This document shows, piece by piece, positions 1 to 12,100 of a DNA stretch of 64,000 nt. Numbering within the stretch: the first letter of the stretch is position 1; the number at the start of each line of letters is the position of its first letter. The notes beneath the pieces were generated by a model that did not search any database, was not told where the DNA came from, and saw only the letters and a program-made list of their open reading frames with translations. The DNA is from Undaria pinnatifida (Eukaryota; Sar; Phaeophyceae; Laminariales; Alariaceae), in NCBI GenBank assembly GCA_012845835.1, contig JABAKD010000027.1:9273290-9337289 (forward strand), read 5' to 3'. The translations under genes and the position numbers were made by a program.

Positions 1-129
1 TCAACACGCATCTTGAACGCAAGTTCCGTGTTTTTTTTTTTTTGAGTCGTTTTTTTTTTTCACGCTTTTGGAACTTTTTTTTTTTTTTTTTTTTCGTCAA
101 CACGGTTTCATGCTTTTTTTTTTGTGCAG

Positions 130-3100
130 GCGGCCGAGGGTGGCTATTCGATCATCCTGCGCGCTCTGCTGGCAGGTGGGGTGGTGGACACCTACGAGAG
201 TCCACAAGAACGTGCCGGGGTGAGCGATTTTTTTCTGCCACGCTTTCGCCTGTTGATGACGAGCTGTTTGCAGGAAGAGACATGTGTTACCTTTCCGCCG
301 TCTTCGGACCCCAAGACTCATTGAATACACGAATACGCTTGTATGAGTCACAAACACTGAACCATACCCCCCCCGTAACGAGCTTTCAACGTGTCGATGA
401 AGGGAAATCTTCTTTAGTTTTATTATAAGTGACGTTTTTTTGTTTTGTTTTGTGGTACCTAACACATTGTGAATATATCACAAAATCACCAAAAGCGACT
501 GCTGTGTGAGGAACGGGCTGTTGCTGCTGCTATCTGCTCTTGGTCATGGTGCAGGTGTGTAGTCGCCTCCGTGTGCGACGGTACGAGATGCGTGCACTCC
601 CGAGGTTCCCGAGGCGTATTCGTGGCCTTTGCAGGTCGTTTTTTTACGCTGATACACGACTTCGGCTCTATACTGAGTACATCTGCTTACATGCCTCTCT
701 GGAAATGCACCCCCCCTCCCCCCCCCTGCCCGCCCGCCCCCGATGCTCTCTTCTTCCTACCCCCCCCCCCCACACAACCCCCCGCGCTTGGTGCAAGCAA
801 TGTCTGCCTAGTTGGCGAAAATCCGGCGTGCTCCGTCCCGACATAGTAGGGATCCGAGGGTCTATGGTCATACGATTACGGCCACGCGCAAACTAAGTAC
901 CCCCCCCCGCCCCCCCCCCCCCTGCATCCTTAATAAGGCTGACCCCGACCGCGCCACGAGCAGTGGTGACACTCCCGCCATCTTGGCGGCAAGCGGGGGG
1001 CACCTCTGCGCTATCGCTGAACTGGAAGAGGGTGGAGCAGACCTTGACAAGGGGAACTATGCCGGGGAGACGCCGCTGATTGTCGCGAGCCGCGCGGGGC
1101 AGGTTGGAGTGGTCGCCTTCCTCGCCGGGCTGGTGGGAACCGACGTCGACAGGTGAGTTGAGGGTGAGGCATATTCGACGCGTGCGCTTGGCCTCCGGCG
1201 TTCTAGGCGCGTCGCGCAGCAGCGGACGCAACGTTGAGCTTGCTCAGTGGGACACGAAAAATTACAGGTGCTGTTGGCGCTGCCGTGGACCAAGCGACAC
1301 TAGACTAAATGAGGTGGGGTGGAGAGGGGGGGTATTCAGTTTGTGCATGGCCGTTGTGGGGGGGGGGGGGGGGGGGCAAGACAACGGGTGGCCTTACTAT
1401 TTTATAATGGCGTTATACTTCCCTCCAGTGTATTTTTTGCTTGTTTTTCCTATCGGACCAATGTGTGAACAACCCCCCCCCCTTCCCCCTCCCCTCCTAC
1501 CCCCGTCTTTCCTCCCACACCCACAGGAGAGACGCCGCCGAAGGCGTCACCGCCCTCGCCGCGGCCGCCCTCGCCGGTCGGGTCGGCTGCGCGCGCGTCC
1601 TCCTCGCCCGGGGCGCCGACCCGTTCGTTCCGACTACAGACGGCCGCGCCCCATCATTTTTGGCGGCGGCGGGGGGACACTTGGCGACGCTCCGTCTGCT
1701 GCTCGACGCTGTTGGACCGAACCGTCGAACCGAGCGGTCTCGGCCGGATTTCGCGGGGAGGACACCGCTGATGGCGGCTGCGGCCAACGGTTACCTGGAC
1801 TGTTTGCGCGCCCTGATCGAGGAGCACGATGACGTTTCTCTTCTGGCGGATGGAGAGATCGACACCCCTGATAACGAGGGGCGGACGGCCCTGATGCACG
1901 CTTGCATGTTCGATAAGGTGGGTGGGTTGGGGTCGGGTTTGAGTTGGGTGCTTTTGGTGGCGTTGTACGTGGGAGCTGGCGTTTTTTTTTGTGTGCACGG
2001 TACTGCTGTTACGTTCATGATATGTGGTACTGTTGTTCTTTAAGGTGCTGCTGCTTGCGAGGCACATGGTACGCGGCTCATGGTACTTAGTACGCGGAAT
2101 GGCGTGATCGGATGTGTCTTGTAGGTGGTGCGTGGCGCGTGTTAAGAGTAAAAAATTCCAACAATAGCAACTCCCCTCACCCCCCCCCCCCCCCCCCCCC
2201 CCCTCCCGGCACGCCTGTAAAGTTCGAGTGCGTGGAGTACCTCCTGTTCCAGGGCGCTCGCCTCGACACGGGCGACAACTCCGACGTCACCTCCATTATG
2301 CTCGCGGCGGGAGGGGGACACGAGTCCTGCCTCGACATCCTCCTCACCGCCGTGGACGAAGCGGTGGCGGCGGCAGCCGAGGACGCCGAGGACGGCAACG
2401 ACAGTTACCCCAGCATGAGCACGCTGCTAGACGCGGCCGACGTAGACGGTAACACCGCGTCCCACTATGCCTGTCGGGCTGGGGAGGACGGGGCTCTTTC
2501 TCTGCTGGCTGACGCGGGCGCCTGTATCGATCTCCCCGCGGGCTGTTCGGCGGAAGGGACGGGGTTGCACCCTTCCCACCTTGCGGTGGTCTACGGCTTT
2601 CTCTTCTGTCTCGAAGAACTGGCCTCGAGGGGTGTTGACCTTGAAGCGATAGACGGTGACGGGGATACCCTGCTGTCTCTTGCCGTGCAATGCGGAAGCG
2701 AGGCGTGCGCGGAGTTTCTGCTTTCGACGGAGGTCCCCGGAGGGCTCCCCCTGGTGGACCCGAACCGTCCGGGCAGGAACGAGGAGCGTCCGCTAAACGC
2801 GGCAGCCCGCCGCGGCCGCCTGTCGTTCATGTCTTTGCTCGTGGGGGCTGGGGCGAGCCCCGGAGCGCAGGATAGCGAGGGAGAGACTGCTCTTCACGCT
2901 GCTGCTAGGTCAGGACAGGTCGGGTTTATTGAGGCGCTGGCTCAAGCCGACGACCCTGGAGAGATGGAGGGCAACAAGGACGACGCCGGGGGAAGCGAGG
3001 AGAAGAAGGATACGAAGGGGGGCGGGTTGCCAGCCTGGTGGTTTACGCCGACGAATGCTGGGGAGACGGCGACGTTTATTGCGGCGCATGAGGGGCATGC

Positions 3101-6100
3101 CGGAGTTTGCAGGACTCTGCGGGCTGTTCATGCGCTGGAGCCGTCGCGGCCGAACGCGGAGGGGGTGACGCCTATGGTGGCGGCGGCTCTGGCGGGGCAC
3201 TCGGAGGTGCGTTGGTTTTGATTTTGGCCGACGGTATCTTTTACACGTTTTCTTTTTTGTTAATTTTGAGGTAGTTGTTCGGACAATGTTGTTTCTTTTT
3301 TTGCATTCGGTTTAGTTCGAGTCAATCCCCGTGTGACGAAACGGCGCGGAGGTGTGTTGACGTTGGCCGGCTGTACGATAGGTATAGTTTATTTCGGTTA
3401 TGTTGTACCTGGTACGCCGAATCGCGTTATTTTGCGTCGAGTCGACTGCAAGTCACGAGTCGTTCTACGATAGCCCCCCCAACTTTTCTTTAACGAAATC
3501 GCCGGTTTTTAAACCAGCTCCCGGCCGTACCTCCTGAGATACGGTGCCCCTTGCCACCCCGACGTCATCGATCGATCGTCCTTTGCAAACAAGAAATATT
3601 TGGAGACCTTGACTTAATAGCAACCTTCCTCATGTCGAGCAGCCATGAAACGTTCCTTAAAGAGCACCGCTGGTTTTGGGGGGGGGCTATCGTAGTAAGA
3701 ATCAATCTCACTACCTTTACAACACACCTTGCACTCGTTCTAAGTCAGTCCTCCCCCCGCCAACCATATGCGTGGGTGCAGTACTATTAAATGGGTTTTA
3801 CTCCGACACCCGCCTTCGACTCGCCCTCCCCGACAGCTTGAACCCATCCCGGCAACAAAAACAGTTTGACAGGTCTAAAACGGTCATAAGCGTAATATCG
3901 CACTCATCGGACAAGTCATGATGAGTTCACTCAGTTGTGTTCTTTAACCCCCCCCCCCCCCCCTTGGGTGCGCATAACTGAGTCATCGTCTTTAGATCAC
4001 CACCCCTGAGTGTGCATACCTGGGTTGTCGTTTTTAACTCACCATCCCTGATTGCGTGTAGCTGAGTTATGGTGTTTGACTCACCCTGTGGAGTGTGCAC
4101 AACTGAGTTGTTCCCTTTACCTTGTCCGACGGAAGCGTCGATAGCTGTGCTGTAGTCTTTAACTCGCCCCCGCGGAGTGGGCATAACTGAGTTATCCTTT
4201 TTAAGTCACACACCCCCGTGAGTGTGCATGGCTTAGTTACAATTTTTAACTCACAAGCCCTGAGTGTGCGCAACCGAGTTAAGTTCGTTGACTTCACCGC
4301 TGAGTCATGACAAAATGAGGTGATCTGAGTTAACCTGAGTTGAGTTGTCCGATGTGTGTAAGGCATTGACACCCCTCCTCGACTCTGAGTTAACCTGGGT
4401 TGAGTTGTCCGATGTGTGTAAGACATTGACACCCCTTCCTCGACTCCCGCTTGACACCTTTGAGCCCATTCCGACTCCTGGACGAAAACGAAAACGAAAA
4501 GGTGATGCGCGTGCTCTTGGCGGGAGGTGGCGACGTGAACTACGCGGACGAAGCCGGACGAACGCCGGCCATGGCGGCGGCCCTCCGCGGCGACCTCCCC
4601 CTGCTAGAGTTCCTGTTCATGAACGGCGCGGACATGTCAATACGAAACGCGGACGGCCGCACCGCCGCCTTTTTCGCGGCCATGAACGGCCACGTTAACT
4701 GCCTAGAGTTCGCCCTGGATCATTCCGCCGCGTCTTCTGCTGTGTCTGCGTCTTCTCCCACCGCTGCTGAAGCTGCGGCTGCTGCCGCCGCCGCCTCTGT
4801 TAAAGCTGATGCTGCCGCCGCTGCTGCTGTTGCTGCTGGAACTACCTGGACCTCCCCGACCACTGCCCCGGCTGCCGCTGCGGCCGCTGCCGCGGCTGCC
4901 GCTGCTGCTGCGGCGGCTACTACCGCCGCTGCTGCTACCGCTAGCGCCGGTACGGCCGACGATGAGGACAAGATAGGCTGTACCCCGCTCTGGACCGCGG
5001 CAGCCCACGGTCACGTCGAAACCGTGAGGCACCTTATCCGGCGCGGGGCGTCCCCCAACGCCCGCGACGTGACTGGAACAACCGCGGCATGGATGACCGC
5101 CGGCAGCGGCAACGCGCACTGCCTCAACGACCTATTGGAGGCCGGGGCCGACGGAGACCTGGCCAATGAAGACGGGCTAACGCCCGCTCTCATTGCCGCA
5201 CAGGGGGGGCATGCTACATGTCTCCGCGTCCTGGCGGCGTCAGGGGCTAACCTGGAGATACGAGACTTGGCGGGGAATTCGGCCGCGGCGCTAGCCGCCA
5301 TGGGAGGGCACCTAGAGTGTCTCGAGGTGGGATGTGATTTATTGGACGGGTTGATGTTGGTGGTAGGTTGGTTGGTTGGGGGGGGGGTGGGGGTGGACGG
5401 GTGGCGGGGGTGAGGGGATGCGTGGGGTTAGGGGGTGGGGTGGGAGGTGCATGGGTGAGGTCCTGGGGGAGGGGGTTCCGTGGGGTTGGGCCGTTACTGG
5501 TTTGAGGTGGCCTTAGGCCCGAAGATATTGTCAGGGTCGTCGTGTCAGCGTTGTGTAGCGTGGCGTCTGCTGCTATATACCGCAGGACACTGGCGACCCA
5601 AGCAACCCTGATTTTTTCGTACGATGGCAGAAGCAAGATGAAGAAGCGGTCGTTTCTGTGTGTTCGTGCGTGCGTTTCTGTGTGTGTCTGACGGGATGAT
5701 TTTAAGTTGATAATCTTTCGAACAGCACATGTGCACCGTTCACGGTGGGTCCAAAAACGCCCAGCTCACCTCGAAACTGCTCTATCGCCCCCTCCCGCCC
5801 CCTCCTCGTCCTCGTCCTCCTCCTCCTCCTCCTCCTCCTCCTCCCCCTCTTCCTCGTTCTTCTCCACTTCTCCATCCTCCGTTTAACCCGCTGCCCCCCC
5901 CCCCCCCCACACACACACACACTTTTCGTTTCGACGGAACGGGTCTCTCCCCCCAACAGGTTCTCGCCGGGGCGGCCTCCAACCTGGACGTGCCCAACAG
6001 CGACGGCCACACCCCAGTCTTCGCCGCGGTTACCCACTGCCGTGTCGACTGCCTCCACGCGCTCGCAGTAGTCGGGGCAAGGCTCACTCGCCGCGATTTC

Positions 6101-9100
6101 GCCGCGGGCAACACTCCCGCCATGGTCGCGGCCAGCCACGGACAGACCCCCTGCCTGCGGTACCTCGTGAAGAGGGCGGGCCGCCACCTCCTCTCGGAGC
6201 GCAACAATGACGGCCTCTCGTCCGTCTGTTTCGCCGTGCTCTGCGGCCGAGAGGAGACTCTCTCGGCCATCGCGGACATTGACCCGTCCCTCCTCATCGA
6301 CCCGGACCCCAAAGGGTGGTCGGCCGCGCACTACGCCGCCGCGGAGGGAAAGGTGGAGTGCCTCCGCATTATGGCGGGGGCGCTCACGTCGGCCGCGGCG
6401 GCAGCAGGCAAGGGTAAGGGAAAGGGGGCGGCATCGGTTGTGGCGGGGTGGTTCGAGCGGGCGCCGCCGCGGCGCCGTCATGCGTTTGCGGCGTGCCTCG
6501 ACCGGGATGGGGAGTCGCCCATGCACGTGGCCGCGAGGGTTGGAAACCTGGAGGCGTTTTCTTTCCTTGCGAACGAGACGGGGCTTCGGCCTGAGGATAA
6601 GAACGCGCGCGGGGAGACGTGCGTGTGGATCGCGGCGGCCAATAACAGGGTGAGCGACGACGCGTGCTGTGTGGGCATAGATAGGGGTGCATTGGTATTT
6701 TTAGGCCAAAAAGTTTCTGACTCCGACTGGACTCCCACATGAATATTCAACTAGCCAATTTTTCTGGTGGAACGCCTTTCGTGTGGAACCCCCTTTCTTG
6801 AGAATTTAGAGGGGAAGTTGATGACGGAAATTGACGGTTGCGGCATCGGCCACTGCTCTTAATATTAATGGTCGCCGATGGATGATAAAAGCGACGCCGA
6901 ATTACAACGAATGCAAAAGGACTACAGTTGTTCGGGACGGGTGCGGCAGGATCCTACTCGTACTGCTGCGCGTCTCACGCTTTACTCGTAGGCGCTTGAA
7001 AATGTCTCAATCGTCGTTTTTTTTTCGTTTGTTTGGTGTCGCTATGCTTTTTCCAAAGCCTATTGTGGTTTTTGGATGCGTACATCATTTTGAGAGAACC
7101 ATCTGTGTGTGTTTGTGTTTTTTTTTTTCTCTCTCTATTGTTCGCTGTTAAATGCCCAACAGGCCATGAAGCTGTTTTCATCGGGCTGCACTTTTGTTTT
7201 TTTCTTATGACAGCATGTGCCTTTTTTTTTACAGGTATCAAGCTCCTCTAATCTAAGCTAGGAATCTTCTAGGTAAAAAACAGGGTGTGTCCCTCTTCCG
7301 TGGCGGTCGTCTCCAACCCCACGAAACATTGCTATCCTCACGCTTCCCTATGCTTGCAAAAAAAGCTAACCACGCCCATTTCGCTTTTTTTTCTTTTTCT
7401 TCCTTTCACGTTTTCACTCCAGCTGGAGCTCCTGCGGCGGCTAGTGAAAGAAGGACTCCGCCTTAACGCGGCTGACAAGAAAGGTCAGACCCCCGCACAC
7501 GCCGCCGCCCGCGCCAACAACGTCGGCGCCATCGCCGTGCTTACCGGAACCGAAAAGCGATCGACCTCGCCCAGGCTGGGGGGGGTGCGTGGCCGCCCGG
7601 GAGAGGGCGCCCCTGCCCTTGACCTGAACGCCAGGGATACGGAGGGGGCGACGCCTCTGCACCACGCGGCGGCCGCGGGGCACGGGGAGGCTGTCACTTA
7701 TCTTTGCGGCGCTGGGGCTAACGTTGATGCTGCGGACGCGCTTGGGAGGTCTCCTGCTTGGATAGCCACGGTCGAGGGACAGGTGCGCCGGGGGGAAAAA
7801 AAAAGGGTGCAGCATGTGGTATGCCAGTAGAGCACTATAGGGGTTCCCCGGAAAGGCTGTGGGTGTGCGAGAGCAGTATGACCGCCTCGCAGGGGGTAGC
7901 TGCTTTGTTCTTTCCAGGTTATTAGTGCGATTCCCCAGTCGCGCCAAGCGATTCCGACCGCCTTGTATCAGGAGACCGCCTTACTCATTGCAGGTTATTA
8001 GTGCAATCCCCCAGTAGCGCCAATCGATTTTGACCGCCTTGTATGGGGATACCGCACTACTCAGACTCCCTTATTGGGGGCCCCCTCAACTGTGTGATGG
8101 TGAGGACGAGTCTTGTGCTGTTCGTTTTTTGGTGATGGGAACTGGATGGAAGGCGGGTTTTGAACTGGCCTGGCCTGACCTGGCCTGGCCAAGAACGAAA
8201 AACGTTTTCCTTGCGCCATGTTGCTGTTGTTGTTGTTGTTGTTGTCTAACATTAAATTCTTGTCAAAAATCTAGAGTCCGTCGTCACACAAAGGTGCTGG
8301 AGCCCTAGGAAGATCCGAAAAAACAAATGAAACATGAAAAAAAAAAAGTCGTCCGGAAAATACTACGCTTTCCCGCCATGTGCTATAAATCTTGTGTGGC
8401 GCTTTTTTGTTGTTTTGTTTATTTTTGCTCTTGTTCCGTCTGGGAATGAGAAGTTTCAGAACAACGCTCTTGCTTAGCCGGGTTAAGCACTTGACGAGTG
8501 ATCTAAGCCTGGATGGGCAGTCGGCCTCGTCCACCAGAAACGGAACGGATTGAGGACCTGTAGGGCTTCTCCTATCGCTGAGTCAGAGAGAGGCCCTCTC
8601 TCATGGAGCCTGAGCGCCTGTATCCACTGATGCTTGCGTTTTGGAGTCGGGAAAAAAAATTGCGTGGGGTTGTTTCGATCGTCGTCCGATTGAAATCATC
8701 CCCGCGAGGAGACGAATTTGCTTTGCCTATGTGGCGCAGCTGTAGGGCGGCCACAACACACCGGATGGTGGCAGGGACATGGCGGATTGTATTTTGCTCT
8801 TGGTGGTGGTCGATGCAAGGGTGTTGTGTGCCAGCTGTGCCAGTAGCAATTCAGGCTGTGGGTTGTGGAGAAGTTTACACGTAGCGCGTCTGGTATGGTC
8901 CGGTCATAGCCCACAGTCTAAAACCCATTTTAGAATCGTACAATCAATGCCTCCGAGATATCGAGCAAAACCCAAACTTGAGCCACGTGTTTGCGTTATC
9001 AAAATCTGGGCTCCACGTCTGATCAAACCTTGCACATTTGATCGCTGGTAAAGAAAGTCTCGGAGGAACTTTCTTCCTTTTTTCTTTCCCCCCGTAAGCT

Positions 9101-12100
9101 CGTTGAGGTCAGAAGTGACCATAAACTAGCCCCAATACCCCGAAGTCTCCCTCCTATAACGACATATAAAACCACTAACCTGAGAAAATCCCCAAGATTA
9201 TTTCTTAAGAAATGGGGGCACATGGGCCTCTCTTTCCGCGGTGCGTCAAGTGCTGCGTCGGAGGGTTTGGTTTTGGGCGAGGGAGTGAAGCTAGGAATGC
9301 AGATGTTGTTCGCCCCGAGTTTTGGTGTCGTGCGCGCCATGTTAATGCTGTCGGCCCTTATCAGCATACAAGAACAAAAAACAAAAAGAAGCTATATTTC
9401 ACTTTTCGCACTGCAGTGCGTGTATATGTAACGCCCACCGTCACAAACCTTTATTTTGTCCGGCGCTGCCGCCGCCGTATGTATATACAGTGGAGACCCC
9501 GATTTAAGAGCGGTCCAATCGGCATGTCCCGTCTGTACTAAACTATATATTTCCCACTTCAGATAAGAGTAAATGTCATATTAGGAGTGCTTGTTTTAGC
9601 TTGAATTTTGGGCGCTCTTAAATCGGGGTCTCCACTGTATATGACCGCACCAGGCCGACATGCTGGAGTTGCTGGCGTCTCGGGGAGCCAATCTCAATTC
9701 CCGCACGCACGCCGGCGTTACCCTCGCGCACATCGCCGCTCGTGGCGGAGACGCGGACTGCCTGGCGGTTCTGTGCGAGCGAGGGGCGGACGTGGACGCC
9801 GTCAACCAGTCGGGTAACACTCCGATCATGTTCGCCGCTTTGACGGGTTCTATCGATGTGAGTTTTGTTTTCGCAGCCTTATTTTTTTGTCTTTGTGTAT
9901 GTACGTGTGTTTTGTTTAATGTTTTTTTGTGTTTGGGTTGATTTTTTTGTGCGTTTTTCGTGTTTCGGTCTTTTGTGTATTTTGTGTTTGGCTCTTTTTG
10001 TGTGGTTTGTGTGATTTGTGATTAAGATGTTTATGTGTGTTTTCGTCTGTCTCCGTGTTTGTAGGTGAAGTGTGTGCGTGCTTGTACTTCCTATAGTTGT
10101 TGTGTGTATGTGTTTACTTTGTTTCGTACTCGTACGTGTGTTTATGTGTTTTATGCTTCGTGTGTATGCTCGTGTTGTTGTAGGTGCGTGTGTGTCTATA
10201 TATGCGTTCACGTGTTGCTCTGTGTGTGCCACGTTTGTGTGCCCGTGTATGTGCGTGTTTGTCCACGTCCTCTTGGTGGAGAACGCGATCTCTTGCTGTA
10301 GAAAATGATCCTTGTTTTTTGCTTTCCAAACACGCACAATGGTCGCGATGGCTCGATTACCCCCCCCCCCCCCCCCCCCCCCCCCGCGCCCCCTCTGCCT
10401 GGTCGGTGAAAGCCCGACATGCTCCGTCCCGGTATTTTATAAAAAATTGAAAAAGATAATCTGTGAGTACGACCGATTGAATGGTTGAAGCTCAATTTTG
10501 CAACCTCCCTGGTACATCTATATTCCATTTACGATATGGTGTTTGTGATTTAAACCTACGATATGATTGTTAATAAACAGGTGCGCAAAACTTGCGGAAG
10601 ATCGTTATTGTAGAGATGCGAGGATCTATGGTCATACGAATACGATAATGCATGAATATGGAGTACACCCCCACCCACGCACCCCCCCTGTGCACTTTGC
10701 ATCGTCGAACGAAAAACATGACGTCACGCCCCGGACAATCCAACACGCAATATTTGCCGCCAAACCAAACCCTGCCCCCCCCCCCCCCCCTCCCCTCCCC
10801 CCTTTCCCCGTGTCCCGTACATGTATCGCTTCGTTTTTCCTCGTTAATCGCTCTGCCACGTCACGACCGCACCTTCACACAGAGCGTTCGGTTGTTGGCG
10901 TACAGCGGCTGCGACCTCAGCAAAAGAGACGGCCAGGCAGTCACACCCGCCTTTTTCGCAGCCCAGCAGGGCCACACCGAATGCCTGTCGCTGCTCCTCT
11001 CCCTCGGCGCCGACGGAGGCGTGGTGCGCGCTGACGGAGCCACGCCTCTAATCATCGCCGCGCAAAACGGGCACGAGTCCTGTGTCAAGATTCTCCTTCA
11101 CCCTCCGCCTTTCGAGCTGCCCCCGCCGGTGGTGTCGGCTCGAGCGAACGGGATTTTCGCGCCATCGGGGAAAAAGAGCATACCGTCATCGATGACTCCC
11201 GCAGCAGCGGCAGCTGCAGCAGCGGCGGCAAACGCGGTCACTCCCGACGGCAGCGGTAGCGGTGGTGGTGGTGGTGGTGGCGGCAGGATTGCGGGGATTC
11301 TCCCACCTCTCGTGGGTCTCGAGCACTACACTTCGAACGGGTACACCGCGCTGTGCCTGGCCGTGGTCGCCGGAGAGTTGGTGTGCGCACGGGAGCTTCT
11401 GGCCGCCGGAGCCGACACCAATGCGGCCGACCGCAAGGGGCGGTCTCCGCTCTATCTAGCGGCGGCGGTCGGGAATGCGGCAATGTGCGGCTTGCTTATC
11501 TCGCACGGCGCGCAGGCGCGGCGGATGGCGGACGACGGGACCGAGCCGGTCGTCGTTGCGATCGCTCGAGGCCACTTCGCGACGGCGCAGCGGATCGTGG
11601 ACGACGCGCGTCTCGAGCCAGGGGACATCCTAGACTCCTCGGGGAAGTCGGTGGCTAAAATTTTGACGGACTTTAAGCGCAAGGTTAGCGCCAGCGATAG
11701 CAGCGATGGTAGCGGCGGCGCCGGCACCAGTGGGGCCGGCGGCAGGGGCGCCAGTAGTAGGGGCGCCAGTGGTGGTGGAAGTGGTGGTGGTGGAGGCGGC
11801 GGTCGCGTCAGCGGTCGAAGCCGAAGCCGTGGCAGAAGTGGCAAGCGCGGTCACCGTGAGTCGAGCAAGCCAATTGCCGCGCTCTTGCCGGCCAGCGTTG
11901 CGCGACTGCCGGCGGAGGGGCCCGTAGATCAGACGACTTCGTTGCAACCTCCCGGCCGCTCTAGCGGTTCTGCGGCGGCTGGTCCAAAGGTGCCAAGGAC
12001 GCCGAGGGTTTTAGGGCCGACAACACCAAGAGTGGTGCCTGCGACGACGCCAAGGGTGGTACCGACGACGACGCCAAGGGGGGCAGTGCCGAGTACGCCG

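Noticed and set aside
9222-9431. Hydrophobic 69-codon plus-strand ORF in ankyrin intron 7
   Set aside because: The flanking ankyrin exons join perfectly without it, and no acceptor or donor suits it.
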